From assembly GCA_945919375.1 (NCBI GenBank), contig CAMEJD010000008.1, forward strand, positions 1-64,000: a stretch of 64,000 nt of DNA. The letters run 5' to 3'. Under the pieces are notes generated by a model that was not told the origin of the DNA, searched no databases, and was given only the letters and a program-made list of their open reading frames with translations. Source of the DNA: an uncultured Clostridia bacterium (GTDB taxonomy: Bacteria; Bacillota; Clostridia; Christensenellales; UBA1242). Each line of letters starts with the position of its first letter. The stretch's first letter is position 1. Both the position numbers and the translations under genes were made by a program. Of the stretch, positions 29,529-40,815 are shown in pieces.

Positions 29529-30080
29529 CTATTTGGATTTTTTTGATTTTTTGCTTGAAGTTTTCTTTGATTTTTTTGCAACAGAAACGGCTTCTTCTTT
29601 TACTTCTTGCTCAACTTCAACCGGTTTTGATTCAGATGTTTCAGGCAAAACTGCAACTTCATCATCATGATTTTCAACCTTATCTTCCACCTTATCTTCC
29701 ACCTTATCTTCCACTTTCTTTTCTTCAACTTTTGGTAAATTTTCAATCGCTGGAGCAGAAAGATTTGCATAGATTGCATTTATGTCCAAAGTCATATAAC
29801 TTTTGTGCTTTTCGTCACCAGTTTCAATTGTAATTGTTTTGAAACCGTCTTTTTCTTCAAAGCCAACAGCTTTTCCAATAACTCCGGAGGCAGTCATAAC
29901 CTTATCCCCTTTTTTGATTGAGTTAATCATTTTTTGTGCTTTGTCCATTTCTTTTTTGTTTCTTGCTTTCATCATAAATGGTGAAATAATCAAAAACAAA
30001 GCAAGAACACCAAGCAATATCCAACTCATTATTCCACTGCCTTGAGCATTACCTGCAGTGCTATCTAATAAAAAATTCAT
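29529..30080 (-). CDS. yajC: Preprotein translocase subunit YajC with charged C-terminal tail
   Basis: Accessory subunit of the SecDF-YajC complex. A short N-terminal segment is followed by one transmembrane helix (about 17-36) and the conserved YajC domain with IKKGDKVMTASGVIGK. Typical YajC proteins end near residue 90-110. This one continues to 183 with an acidic stretch holding tandem VEDK units and a Lys/Ser-rich end, probably disordered in the cytosol. The SD AAAGGAGAAAATT supports the start. Confidence 0.92.
   Translation of the reverse strand: MNFLLDSTAGNAQGSGIMSWILLGVLALFLIISPFMMKARNKKEMDKAQKMINSIKKGDKVMTASGVIGKAVGFEEKDGFKTITIETGDEKHKSYMTLDINAIYANLSAPAIENLPKVEEKKVEDKVEDKVEDKVENHDDEVAVLPETSESKPVEVEQEVKEEAVSVAKKSKKTSSKKSKKSK
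29679..29714 (-). repeat. Three 12-bp tandem repeats inside yajC
   Basis: Three perfect copies of a 12-bp unit (plus strand CTTATCTTCCAC) encode successive VEDK units in the YajC tail. Length variation by replication slippage is possible here. Confidence 0.9.
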
Positions 30081-30092
30081 AATTTTCTCCTT

Positions 30093-30176
30093 TTACAAAA
30101 TTTGAGTCCAAAGTATTGTTATAACAACAAGTATAACAATTGGAATTATAATTTCTGAAAATGTTGCTAATAACAT
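30093..30176 (-). CDS. 27-residue single-helix membrane protein
   Basis: An open frame of 27 codons between tgt and yajC: MLLATFSEIIIP then IVILVVITILWTQIL. It is one hydrophobic helix with polar residues only at the ends and a Trp near the C-terminus, the shape of a small membrane subunit. GTGGAGTAAAT places GGAG at good distance from the ATG, and the stop lies just before the yajC ribosome binding site, so it is co-transcribed with the secretion genes. I do not recognise a family. A role with YajC/SecDF is a guess from position. Confidence 0.55.
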   Translation of the reverse strand: MLLATFSEIIIPIVILVVITILWTQIL

Positions 30177-30253
30177 ATTTACTCCACATTAAAATATTAA
30201 CATATAACTATAATATTTGCAAACAAAAATTGTTTTATTATTTGTTGTTTTGT

Positions 30254-32432
<2,179 letters not shown>

Positions 32433-32441
32433 AGCGACATA

Positions 32442-32470
32442 AGTGTACAATTTTTTGTTTTTTAAGTCAA
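32442..32470 (-). promoter_or_regulatory. Predicted queA promoter giving a near-leaderless mRNA
   Basis: Minus strand TTGACT, 17-bp spacer, TACACT. Only nine bases separate the -10 from the queA ATG, so transcription would start two to four bases before the start codon. Confidence 0.65.
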
Positions 32471-32520
32471 GGAAAAGAGAATGTAAACATATAAAATAAT
32501 TTACATCTGCAATGCGTATA

Positions 32521-32554
32521 AAAAAATAAGACAAATCTAAAAATCTGTCTTATT
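32521..32554 (-). terminator. Intrinsic terminator of the methyltransferase gene
   Basis: Minus strand AATAAGACA / TGTCTTATT hairpin followed by TTTTT, directly behind the stop. Confidence 0.85.
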
Positions 32555-32565
32555 TACATTTTAAA

Positions 32566-33303
32566 TTATTTTTGTGCCAAAACAAAAGTGAAATATGGCT
32601 TGTCTATTTGTCTAACATATTTTGGACATAGTTTTATTGCTTCTTCGCTAGCATAACTATCTTTCATTTCAATTATTTTGAATTTATTTTTAACAAGTGA
32701 ATTTACTATTGTTGCATATGTTCTATGATATTTAGTAACATCTACATCATTCCAAATTAAATGTCTAACTCCTTCCCTATTATAGTCAGCAAATAAGTAA
32801 TAAAATTTGCCATTTATAATCATTTTGCTTTCACTATTTTCTTTTGTTGGTTCAAATGTTGTATTTATTGGACTTTCTTGTGAATATATCAAATAGCCGT
32901 TTGGATTTAACAAGTTATAAATATCATTCAATAATTTGTCAAAATCTTCTATATAATGAAAAGCAAGCGAACTGTACACAATATCAAATTTTTGGTTAAT
33001 ATTGCTAATATCTTCCATTCTTAATACTTTATATTCTATATTTTTATCTCCATTAACTTTCTTGGCTTCTTCTATCATATTACAGGATATATCTGTTGCT
33101 AAAACGCTTTTTGCACCCATTTTTATAAATCTTATATCCATATTACCATCACCACAACCAAGGTCAAGTATTGTTTTTCCTTTTACATCAGGCAACATTG
33201 AAATCATAATTGGATTTTCTATCAAATTGTTTGCATTAATTTTATCTTCTCTCATTGATTGATATTGTTCAAAAAATTCTTGATTATCATATACATTATT
33301 CAT
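32566..33303 (-). CDS. Class I SAM-dependent methyltransferase, substrate unknown
   Basis: 245 residues with a Rossmann methyltransferase core: ILDLGCGDGNMD (SAM motif I, about 45-56), an acidic ATDIS at the end of strand 2, and FDIVYSSLAFHYIEDFD (motif post-II). It resembles UbiE/Methyltransf_11-type small-molecule methyltransferases, but nothing shows its substrate. It is a single-gene unit with its own promoter (TTTACA-17-TACAAT) and terminators on both sides, so it looks like an independent insertion between the iscU-like and queA units. Confidence 0.8.
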   Translation of the reverse strand: MNNVYDNQEFFEQYQSMREDKINANNLIENPIMISMLPDVKGKTILDLGCGDGNMDIRFIKMGAKSVLATDISCNMIEEAKKVNGDKNIEYKVLRMEDISNINQKFDIVYSSLAFHYIEDFDKLLNDIYNLLNPNGYLIYSQESPINTTFEPTKENSESKMIINGKFYYLFADYNREGVRHLIWNDVDVTKYHRTYATIVNSLVKNKFKIIEMKDSYASEEAIKLCPKYVRQIDKPYFTFVLAQK

Positions 33304-33323
33304 AATTCACCACCATTAAGAAT

Positions 33324-33352
33324 ATTGTAACAAAATTTTTATGATATGTAAA
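33324..33352 (-). promoter_or_regulatory. Predicted methyltransferase promoter
   Basis: Minus strand TTTACA, 17-bp spacer, TACAAT, just downstream of the preceding terminator. Confidence 0.6.
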
Positions 33353-33353
33353 T

Positions 33354-33383
33354 ATAAAAAAATCCACCAAATCGGTGGATTTT
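33354..33383 (-). terminator. Intrinsic terminator of the comM-to-iscU-like operon
   Basis: Stem AATCCACC / GGTGGATT (33361-33368 with 33374-33381) followed on the minus strand by a long T run. It closes the long gene run that begins at comM. Confidence 0.85.
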
Positions 33384-33551
33384 TTAGTTAGATTTTTTTG
33401 ATGTTTTGTTTTGTGTGTTCATTTTGTCCATTTCGTTTTTTACTGCATCTTCAGTTTTGTTTACAATCTCTTTTGCTTGTGGATTATATTTATACAAAAG
33501 TGCACCGGCAACCATTCCCAAAACGAGCCCACATATAAGGCCATCCTTCAT
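33384..33551 (-). CDS. Small single-pass membrane protein (YtxH-like)
   Basis: 55 residues: a glycine-rich transmembrane helix (about 4-22, containing CGLVLGMVAGALLY) followed by a charged cytosolic tail rich in Lys, Glu and Asn. Shape and composition recall YtxH-type small membrane proteins, but similarity is too weak for a firm name. The start was set at ATG 33551 because AGGGAGG lies six bases upstream. It is the last gene of the operon with the IscS-like/IscU-like pair. Confidence 0.6.
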   Translation of the reverse strand: MKDGLICGLVLGMVAGALLYKYNPQAKEIVNKTEDAVKNEMDKMNTQNKTSKKSN

Positions 33552-33601
33552 AAAAAACCTCCCTATGCTAGTTTGCACAGAAAGGTTTATTTTATTACAT
33601 A

Positions 33602-34036
33602 TTATTTTTTATCTTTTTCAAGTAATGTCAATTTTTCTGCTTCAAGTCTTGCTTTTTCTTCTTCTTTTGCTTTTCTTTTAAAGAATTCTTCACAAGTGAG
33701 AGCCAAATCTTCCAAAACCAAGTCTATATACTTATAATCTTTGGTTTCAACATCGCCAAGAACTTCCAAAACGTCTTGTCTTGTGATGTTTTGTGCATTT
33801 TTAACTGATTTACCAATTACAAGTTCAGTTACAACACTTGATGCAACAATTGTCATAACATTGCCCATTGTTTTAAATCTTGCATTTGTGATAACTTCAT
33901 TATCGTCTGCCAAAATATAAAGTTTTACAACTTCTGCACCATTATCACCTTCAAGTTTTGCTGATCCATTTGAGCCCTGAAGTCCGCCAACGTTTGAAGG
34001 ATTTTTAAATATTTCTAATACTTTTTGATTATACAT
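33602..34036 (-). CDS. IscU/NifU-N-like scaffold protein without cluster-ligand cysteines
   Basis: The fold family is clear: MYNQKVLEIFKNPSNVGG, VKLYI, ITNARFKTMGN, ASSVVTELVIGKS and ITRQDVLEVLG align with IscU along its length. IscU holds a nascent Fe-S cluster on three cysteines, an Asp and a His. Here the C37 position is G33 (DNGAE), the C63 position is N59 (MGNVM), and the HC pair near 105 is Y103-I104. The only cysteine is C115 in helix ALTCEEF. So it cannot bind a cluster in the known way. A Lys/Glu-rich tail extends it to 144 residues. The frame is intact, the SD strong (GGGAGGGC), and the start overlaps the IscS-like stop by one base. Confidence 0.85.
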   Translation of the reverse strand: MYNQKVLEIFKNPSNVGGLQGSNGSAKLEGDNGAEVVKLYILADDNEVITNARFKTMGNVMTIVASSVVTELVIGKSVKNAQNITRQDVLEVLGDVETKDYKYIDLVLEDLALTCEEFFKRKAKEEEKARLEAEKLTLLEKDKK

Positions 34037-35202
34037 TATTTTGCCCTCCCAGTTTTTGTTACAGGTGACATAGCTCTAAGTTTTGCAACTTGTTTTGCGA
34101 GTGTGTCAATAACATAATCAACATCATCTTTTGAAATTGACTTATCAAAAGAGAATCTTATTGTTCCATAAATATATTCATCACCTAAATGAATTGCTTT
34201 TAAGGTATTGTTTGGAGTCATATCTTCATTTATTGATGCACTGACTGAAATTCCGTTAAGGTCAAGTAATGTCATAAGAGATTCACTGTTAATCATTTCA
34301 AAAGACAAACTCAATATATTGTTTGCTTTTTGATATTGGTGACCATTTACTTTTATAAATTCAATTTTTGCGGTTACATTTCTTACAAAATAATCTCTAA
34401 GTCCTTTAAGTTTTTGGTTATTTACAACGATATCACGAGTTGCAACTTCAACAGCCTTTCCAAATCCAACAATTGCTGGAACATTGAGTGAACCGGCACG
34501 CATACCAGATTCTTCATTTGAACCAAGCATAAATTTTTCTATTTCAATACCATTTTTAAGATATAATGCCCCAACACCTTTTGGGCCATGAATTGCTTCT
34601 GCAGACATTGTCATTGCATCAATTCCCATATCAACGACATTAAGTTTTACAAATCCAACTACCATACTTGCATCTGTGTGGAATATTGCGCCTTTGTCAT
34701 GAGCAATATTTGCCAAAGTTTTTATATTTTGAATTGTTCCAATATCTTTATTTAGTGCACTGATTGAAACCAAAATTGTTTCATCTTTGATATAGTGCAA
34801 CAATTCAATCAAACTAACAAGACCTTCACTATCGCAATCAATGTAATCAACATCAAAGCCTTCACTTTCAAGTTGTTTGCAACAAGCAAGCACACTTTCA
34901 CTTTCCAACTTTGAAACGATTATATGATTACCTTTATTTCTGTTTGCTCTTGCAAGACCTAATATTGCCCAGTTGTTTGATTCTGTTGTTGAAGATGTGA
35001 AATAAACTTCTTTTACATTGGCATTTATTGATTTTGCAATCTTTTCTCTTGATCTTTCAACCAAACCGCTTGCTTCTCTTCCAAAAGCGTGTGACTTGCT
35101 TGGCTCGCCATAAAAAGATGTAAAGCAAGGCATCATTTCATTGAGGACTTCGCTTGAAACACTTGTTGATGAAGCATTATCCAAATAAATTCTTCTTTCC
35201 AT
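34036..35202 (-). CDS. IscS/NifS-like protein lacking the PLP lysine and catalytic cysteine
   Basis: Closely IscS-like along 388 residues (IYLDNASSTSVSSEVL, HTDASMVVGFVKLNV, IHGPKGVGALYL, RAGSLNVPAIVGFG, GTIRFS). IscS takes sulfur from cysteine using PLP on a lysine and a mobile-loop cysteine. Here SGHK reads SAEA (200-203), removing His and the PLP Lys; the PLP-stacking His of TEH is S101; the Gln of DATQ is M180; and the loop usually SSGSAC reads SVSASINEDM (319-328), with no cysteine after C123. It should be inactive as a desulfurase. Reading frame, SD (AAAAGGGAAAC) and coupling to the IscU-like gene are intact. An apparently active desulfurase is at 45.2 kb. Confidence 0.88.
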   Translation of the reverse strand: MERRIYLDNASSTSVSSEVLNEMMPCFTSFYGEPSKSHAFGREASGLVERSREKIAKSINANVKEVYFTSSTTESNNWAILGLARANRNKGNHIIVSKLESESVLACCKQLESEGFDVDYIDCDSEGLVSLIELLHYIKDETILVSISALNKDIGTIQNIKTLANIAHDKGAIFHTDASMVVGFVKLNVVDMGIDAMTMSAEAIHGPKGVGALYLKNGIEIEKFMLGSNEESGMRAGSLNVPAIVGFGKAVEVATRDIVVNNQKLKGLRDYFVRNVTAKIEFIKVNGHQYQKANNILSLSFEMINSESLMTLLDLNGISVSASINEDMTPNNTLKAIHLGDEYIYGTIRFSFDKSISKDDVDYVIDTLAKQVAKLRAMSPVTKTGRAK

Positions 35203-35255
35203 TTTGTTTCCCTTTTACTTTTGTATTATAACACCATTAAAAATGGTTTGCAATA

Positions 35256-35570
35256 TCAAATTTTTGAAAAATTGTTTAATTTGGCAAGAATGTCCTCTTT
35301 TTGCATATAGCCTGAAAATTTTTCTTGTTCCTTGCCGTCTTTGAATATTATCATTGTTGGAACAACCATAATGCCGAACTTTCGAGAAAGGTCCTCACTT
35401 TTATCAATATCAACCTTGTAGATCTTTGCGTCTGTTTCTTCGCTTACCTCTTCCAAAACCGGTGTAAGCATTCTACATGGTCCACACCAGGTTGCAAAAA
35501 AATCAACAAGGACAATGCCATTTGTATTTGTTACTTTTTCTTCAAAATTATCGCTGTTTATAATTTCCAT
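35256..35570 (-). CDS. trxA: Thioredoxin
   Basis: 104-residue protein disulfide reductant with the redox motif WCGPC at 28-32, preceded by VDFFATWC, and the cis-proline region VVPTMIIF near residue 73. Complete and canonical. SD AAGGAGAATTTT. It sits between hslU and the IscS-like gene in the same run, 10 bases behind hslU. Confidence 0.96.
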   Translation of the reverse strand: MEIINSDNFEEKVTNTNGIVLVDFFATWCGPCRMLTPVLEEVSEETDAKIYKVDIDKSEDLSRKFGIMVVPTMIIFKDGKEQEKFSGYMQKEDILAKLNNFSKI

Positions 35571-35580
35571 AAAATTCTCC

Positions 35581-36888
35581 TTACAAAATATATTTTTTCA
35601 AATCTCTTTGTTTTACTGTTTCGCCAAACACCTTGATGACATATGGTCTATCAATAACAACTTCGCTTAATGGGTATTCACCACTTGCATTAAATGAAAC
35701 ATCTTCCAAGAGTTTTTCCATTATAGTATGCAACCTTCTTGCACCAATATTCTCTGAACTTTCGTTTTGTTGTTCGGCAATTGTTGCAATTTCATCAAGA
35801 GCATCATCGGTAAATTTAAGGTCAATGTTATCAACCTTAAGCAAACTTGCATATTGCAAAGTGATAGCATTTTTTGGAGTTGACAAAATTTTTACAAAAT
35901 CTTGTTTTGTCAAATTATCAAGGTCAACTCTTATTGGGAATCTTCCCTGAAGTTCTGGAATCATATCTTCAATTTTGGAAACATGGAATGCACCTGCCGC
36001 AATAAACAAAATAAAGTCGGTTTTAACATTGCCATATTTTGTTGCAACTGTTGAGCCTTCAACAATCGGCAAAATATCCCTTTGAACACCTTCTCTTGAC
36101 ACATCGGGGCCACTTTGTGAAGATTTGCCAACAATCTTATCCATTTCATCAATAAAAATTATACCTTCTTCCTCTGCCCTTCTTATTGCTTCACTGTTTA
36201 CATTATCATTGTCGATAAGTTTTTCACTTTCTTCTTCCATAAGATTTTCTCTTGCGTGAAGAACTGTCATTTTTTTCTTTTTCTTTTTGTTTGGGAAAAT
36301 ATCACCAAAAACTGCGCCAATACTAATTTCGCCCATTCCCATACCATTCATCATATCAAATGATGCAGATTTTTCTCTTACTTCTACCTCTATTGTCAAA
36401 TTTTCATATTTGCCTTGATTATAATTTTCTTCAATTTCGGCAATTGTTAAATTTTCTTGAGGGTTTGTTTTTACAAGTGTTTCAGCAATTATTTTTACCA
36501 ATCTTTCGTCAACAACTTTTTTTGCCTTTTGCTCAACTTCGTGCATTTTTTCATCTTTCACCATTCTAATTGAAACAGACACCAAATCACGAACCATGCT
36601 TTCAACATCTCTACCAACATAGCCTACTTCGGTATATTTTGTTGCTTCAATTTTTACAAAAGGTGCTTTAACAAGTTTTGCAAGACGTCTTGCAATTTCA
36701 GTTTTACCAACACCCGTTGGTCCTTTCATAATAATGTTTTTGGGAGTGATTTCGTCACGAATTTCTTTTGGTAATTGACTTCTTCTATATCGATTACGAA
36801 GAGCAATTGCAACTGCCTTTTTGGCTTCATTTTGACCAATTATATATTTATCTAATTCTGTTACTATTTCTTTTGGCGTTAAACTCAT
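35581..36888 (-). CDS. hslU: ATP-dependent protease ATPase subunit HslU (ClpY)
   Basis: AAA+ unfoldase that feeds substrates to the HslV peptidase. 435 residues: Walker [10 protein letters not shown] at 56-64, the I-domain insertion (about 110-230, with [17 protein letters not shown]), Walker [12 protein letters not shown] near 243, sensor/arginine segment GRFPIRVDL and a C-terminal tail that would dock into HslV. SD TAGGAGGAC. It follows hslV by eight bases. Confidence 0.97.
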   Translation of the reverse strand: MSLTPKEIVTELDKYIIGQNEAKKAVAIALRNRYRRSQLPKEIRDEITPKNIIMKGPTGVGKTEIARRLAKLVKAPFVKIEATKYTEVGYVGRDVESMVRDLVSVSIRMVKDEKMHEVEQKAKKVVDERLVKIIAETLVKTNPQENLTIAEIEENYNQGKYENLTIEVEVREKSASFDMMNGMGMGEISIGAVFGDIFPNKKKKKKMTVLHARENLMEEESEKLIDNDNVNSEAIRRAEEEGIIFIDEMDKIVGKSSQSGPDVSREGVQRDILPIVEGSTVATKYGNVKTDFILFIAAGAFHVSKIEDMIPELQGRFPIRVDLDNLTKQDFVKILSTPKNAITLQYASLLKVDNIDLKFTDDALDEIATIAEQQNESSENIGARRLHTIMEKLLEDVSFNASGEYPLSEVVIDRPYVIKVFGETVKQRDLKKYIL

Positions 36889-36896
36889 AAGTCCTC

Positions 36897-37436
36897 CTAA
36901 ACTTCTTCACAAACAATATTTGAATTTGTGAAAATACAAATTTCGCTTGCAATTAAAATTGACTTTTTTGCAATTTCTTTTGCTGATAGTTTTGTGTTTT
37001 GCATAAGTGCTTTTGCTGCCGCTAGTGCATAGTTCCCACCACTTCCAATAGCACAAACATTATCTTGAGGTTCAATAACTTCACCTGTTCCTGACAAAAT
37101 TAACATTTGGTCGTGGTCGGCAACAATCATCATTGCTTCAAGTTGTCTTAATGCCTTGTCCATTCTCCAAAGCGATGCAAGTTCAACTGCACTTTTCATA
37201 AGATTTCCAGAAAATTTGTTTAACATCTCTTCAAATCTTTCACTTAAACTAAATGCATCGGCGACAGAACCTGCAAACCCGATAACAACCTTATTGTTGT
37301 ATATTCTTCTAACTTTTACCGCATTATTTTTAAAAATAACACTTTGCCCCATTGTGACTTGACCATCGCCACAAACACAGGTCTTTCCATCTCTTTTTAC
37401 TGCACAAATTGTTGTGCCTTTAAACAAACTTTCCAT
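36897..37436 (-). CDS. hslV: ATP-dependent protease peptidase subunit HslV (ClpQ)
   Basis: Proteasome-like peptidase chamber; the nucleophile is an N-terminal threonine after processing. The product starts MESLFKG and then TTICAV, so the likely mature N-terminus is T8. Family motifs [26 protein letters not shown] and [14 protein letters not shown] are present. 179 residues is normal. The ATG lies one base behind the trmFO stop, whose last codons contain the SD GGAGG. Confidence 0.96.
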   Translation of the reverse strand: MESLFKGTTICAVKRDGKTCVCGDGQVTMGQSVIFKNNAVKVRRIYNNKVVIGFAGSVADAFSLSERFEEMLNKFSGNLMKSAVELASLWRMDKALRQLEAMMIVADHDQMLILSGTGEVIEPQDNVCAIGSGGNYALAAAKALMQNTKLSAKEIAKKSILIASEICIFTNSNIVCEEV

Positions 37437-37437
37437 A

Positions 37438-38748
37438 TTAGTCCTCCATATATTCTTTTATTGCATCCATTGAACGAGATAAAAAATATTCCTTACGTAA
37501 TCTTTTGTCAGAAATATCTTTGTCGCATACAAAAATTCCATAATTTGCATTCATAGGTTCAAAATTTTTTTCGTTCGCTGGGTTTGTTATATATTCTATA
37601 ATAGCACCAAGACATGTGTTTTTGCTAATGTTTTTTAATGGTTTATCATCAATTAGTCTTAATACATTTTGTGCCACATATAGACCACTCGCAATGCTTT
37701 CGACATAACCTTCCACACCACTTAATTGACCAGCAATAAAAACATTTTTGTAATTTTTTAGTTGAGAAAACCCATTTAGACACCTTGGCGCATTTATATA
37801 ACTATTTCTATGCATTGTGCCATACCTTAAAAATTCAGCATTTTTTAAGGCTGGAATAAGCGAAAATACTCTTTTTTGTTCTCCAAATAACAAATTGGTT
37901 TGAAAACCAACCATATTAAGTGCTGTCCCATTGGTATTCTCGCGCCTTAACTGAACCATTGCATACGGCTTGCCTTCTTTTACTTGGTGAGAAAGTCCAA
38001 CCGGCTTCATTGGACCAAAGCGTAGTGATCTATCCCCACGTTTTGCAAGCACTTCAACTGGCATACATCCTTCAAATACTTTTAACTTTTCAAAAGAATG
38101 TAACTCAACAGTTTTTGCTTCTTTTAGTTCTTTTACAAAATTTTGATATTCATCATAATAAAGCCAACAATTCAAATAATCCTTTCCGCCTTTTTCATAT
38201 CTACTCCCCCAAAATGCACGATTCATATCTATGCTTTCCAAACTTACGATTGGAGCAATTGCATCATAAAAATAACAATTGTCTTGACCAATAAGTTTTT
38301 GCAAATTGGAAAATAGTTCATCGTCACATAACGGACCTGTTGCGATTATTGTTGGGATAGTTGTATCAATGTCGGTCACAACTTTGTCTACCACTTTGAT
38401 ATTTTTATTTTGATAGATTTCGTCAGTTATCATCTTTGAGAATTTATCTCTATCAACAGCAAGGGAGTTCCCCGCAGGAACAGAGCATTTTTCGGCTATG
38501 TCAAGCAAAAAACACCTCATCTTTTTTAATTCCAATTTAAGCAAACCACTTGCCGACAAACTTTCGGTGCTTTTTAGACTATTTGAGCAAACAAGTTCGG
38601 CAAAAAAATCGCTTTTTTGCGCGGGTGTTTTTTTGACTTTTTTCATTTCATACAAATTTACTTTAACATTATTGCGTGCCAAAAACATTGCTGATTCACA
38701 ACCAGCAAGTCCGGCACCTATTATATTTACAACTTTATTCTTTAACAT
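37438..38748 (-). CDS. trmFO: Methylenetetrahydrofolate-tRNA-(uracil-5-)-methyltransferase TrmFO
   Basis: FAD- and folate-dependent enzyme making T54 in tRNA, the Gram-positive alternative to TrmA. About 436 residues: the dinucleotide-binding [12 protein letters not shown] at the N-terminus, [35 protein letters not shown] and [11 protein letters not shown] near the C-terminus. I chose ATG 38748, which overlaps the topA end by 14 bases; a GTG at 38784 is possible, but family proteins begin close to the FAD motif. The gene order topA-trmFO-hslV-hslU resembles B. subtilis topA-gid-codV-clpQ-clpY without the recombinase gene. Confidence 0.95.
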   Translation of the reverse strand: MLKNKVVNIIGAGLAGCESAMFLARNNVKVNLYEMKKVKKTPAQKSDFFAELVCSNSLKSTESLSASGLLKLELKKMRCFLLDIAEKCSVPAGNSLAVDRDKFSKMITDEIYQNKNIKVVDKVVTDIDTTIPTIIATGPLCDDELFSNLQKLIGQDNCYFYDAIAPIVSLESIDMNRAFWGSRYEKGGKDYLNCWLYYDEYQNFVKELKEAKTVELHSFEKLKVFEGCMPVEVLAKRGDRSLRFGPMKPVGLSHQVKEGKPYAMVQLRRENTNGTALNMVGFQTNLLFGEQKRVFSLIPALKNAEFLRYGTMHRNSYINAPRCLNGFSQLKNYKNVFIAGQLSGVEGYVESIASGLYVAQNVLRLIDDKPLKNISKNTCLGAIIEYITNPANEKNFEPMNANYGIFVCDKDISDKRLRKEYFLSRSMDAIKEYMED

Positions 38749-40807
38749 ATTTACAATTTGGGTTTGAGCAAACAACCTTTTCACTTTTTTTTACCAAAGG
38801 TGACTTACACTCTGGGCATTTTTCGCCTGTTGGAATATCCCAACTCATAAATTTGCAATCTGGATATCCACTGCAAGAATAAAAGATCTTGCCTTTTTTA
38901 CTTCGCATTTGAATAACTTCTTTGCCACACTCTGGGCAAACACCTTTTGGCAAAGATTCATCTTGATATGGCATAATGTTATGGCATGTTGGAAAGTTTG
39001 AACAACCCAAAAACTTGCCAAACTTGCCTTCCCTTATCACCATATCATGCCCACACTTATCACACTTTATATCTGTTTTTATTGGCTCTTTTTTTGGCGA
39101 AACGTATGCATTAAAGTTTGCATTTGACAAAAGTTCCTTAAAACTCTTCCAAAATGCATCAATAACATCTTGCCATTTTACTTCATCTTCGGCAACTTCA
39201 TCAAGTTTTGTTTCCATATAGGCAGTAAACTTGACATTTATCATCTTATTAAAATAGTTCTCCAAAAATCCAGTTACACTTTTTCCAAGTTCAGTTGGAA
39301 CAATATATTTGCCGTCTTTTGTGGTGTATTCACGAGATGCAATTGTTGTTACAGTTGGTGCATATGTTGCAGGACGACCAATTCCTTTTTCTTCCATTGC
39401 CTTTACCAAACTTGCTTCTGTGTATCTTACTGGTGGTTTTGTGAATTTTTGTTCTGGTTTTAATTCAACAAATTCTAATAGATCGCCAACTTCCATTTTT
39501 GGTAATTTTGAATTGTCTTTTTCTTCTTTTTCATCTTCTTTGGCACTATCATATGCTTTATAGACACTTGTCCAACCTGCAAAATTAAGAGTTTTGCCGA
39601 CTGCTTTAAATACACAATCATTTGCCTTTATTTCACAAGTTACATTGTCATATTCTGCATCAGACATTTGACAAGCGACAAATCTCTCGTAAATAAGTTT
39701 GTAGAGTTTGTAAGCATCACTTGGTGCGATATTTTTTATGCTTTCTGGGTCACGAGCAAGTGAAATTGGTCTTATCGCTTCGTGAGCGTCTTGGGCATTT
39801 TCTTTGACATGGAAAATGTTTGGTTTTGATGGCAAATATTCATTTCCATATTTGTTTGAGATAAAATCTCTTGCCATTGCCAAAGCACCTTCACTAATTC
39901 TTACGCTATCGGTTCTTATATATGTGATAAAGGCAATTTTTCCTTCGCCCGGCAAATCAATGCCTTCATATAATTGTTGAGCGGCACTTGTTGTGCGTTT
40001 TAATGACATATTCAATTTGTTTAATGCATCTTGTTGCATTGTGCTTGTTGTAAATGGTGCAGGTGCTTTTGACTTTGTTCTTGATTTCTTTACATCTTGT
40101 ACAGTGTAGTTTGCATTTTTTAGGTTTGTCAAAACTTCATCAACTTCGCCTTTGTTGGCAAGTTTAATTTTTTTGCCCCTAAAAGACAATAATGCTGACT
40201 TAAACTGCGAACTATTCTTTTTTAGTATTGCCCCAAGATTCCAATATTCTTCCGGTTTAAAGTTCTCAATTTCCTTTTCTCTGTCAACAACAAGTCTTAA
40301 ACAAACCGACTGAACACGACCAGCACTGAGTTTGGGTTGAATTTTTTTGCATAAAATTGGGGATAGTTTGTATCCCATAATTCTGTCAAGTATTCTTCTT
40401 GCTTGTTGTGCATCAACCAAGTTTAGGTCAATTGCTCTTGGGCAAGTTAATGCCTTTTCAACTGCTGACTTGCTAATTTCATTGAATACAATACGACATT
40501 TTGAATTTGGGTCAATCCCCAAACAATATGCCAAGTGCCAAGCAATTGCTTCTCCTTCTCTATCTGGGTCGGTTGCAAGCAAAATGCCATCACACTTTTC
40601 GGCTTTTTTCTTTATATCTTCAATAACACTCTTTTTGTCCGGTAAAATTTCATATCTTGGCTCATAGTTGTTGTTAAGGTCAACACTAAAAGAATTTTTT
40701 GGCAAATCTCTTACATGCCCTTTTGATGACACAACAAGATAGTCCTTTCCCAAATATTTTTGCAATGTTTCTCTTTTCCCTGGAGATTCAATTACAACAA
40801 GTTTCAT
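38735..40807 (-). CDS. topA: DNA topoisomerase I
   Basis: Type IA topoisomerase that relaxes negative supercoils. About 690 residues: Toprim domain with VIESPGK near residue 4 and TDPDREGEAIAWHL, active-site segment ITYIRTDSVR, GRPATYAPT, and three C-terminal four-cysteine zinc modules from about residue 575 (CDKCGHDM, CPECGKEV, CPECKSPL). The start was set at ATG 40807 behind TTTAGGAGGACAA, where the homology also starts. Confidence 0.97.
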   Translation of the reverse strand: MKLVVIESPGKRETLQKYLGKDYLVVSSKGHVRDLPKNSFSVDLNNNYEPRYEILPDKKSVIEDIKKKAEKCDGILLATDPDREGEAIAWHLAYCLGIDPNSKCRIVFNEISKSAVEKALTCPRAIDLNLVDAQQARRILDRIMGYKLSPILCKKIQPKLSAGRVQSVCLRLVVDREKEIENFKPEEYWNLGAILKKNSSQFKSALLSFRGKKIKLANKGEVDEVLTNLKNANYTVQDVKKSRTKSKAPAPFTTSTMQQDALNKLNMSLKRTTSAAQQLYEGIDLPGEGKIAFITYIRTDSVRISEGALAMARDFISNKYGNEYLPSKPNIFHVKENAQDAHEAIRPISLARDPESIKNIAPSDAYKLYKLIYERFVACQMSDAEYDNVTCEIKANDCVFKAVGKTLNFAGWTSVYKAYDSAKEDEKEEKDNSKLPKMEVGDLLEFVELKPEQKFTKPPVRYTEASLVKAMEEKGIGRPATYAPTVTTIASREYTTKDGKYIVPTELGKSVTGFLENYFNKMINVKFTAYMETKLDEVAEDEVKWQDVIDAFWKSFKELLSNANFNAYVSPKKEPIKTDIKCDKCGHDMVIREGKFGKFLGCSNFPTCHNIMPYQDESLPKGVCPECGKEVIQMRSKKGKIFYSCSGYPDCKFMSWDIPTGEKCPECKSPLVKKSEKVVCSNPNCKYVKE

Positions 40808-40815
40808 TTGTCCTC

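Noticed and set aside
33602..35202. IscS/IscU-like genes as frameshifted pseudogenes
   Set aside because: Both frames are uninterrupted, begin behind good ribosome binding sites and overlap by one base. Conserved fold motifs remain, and only catalytic positions are changed.
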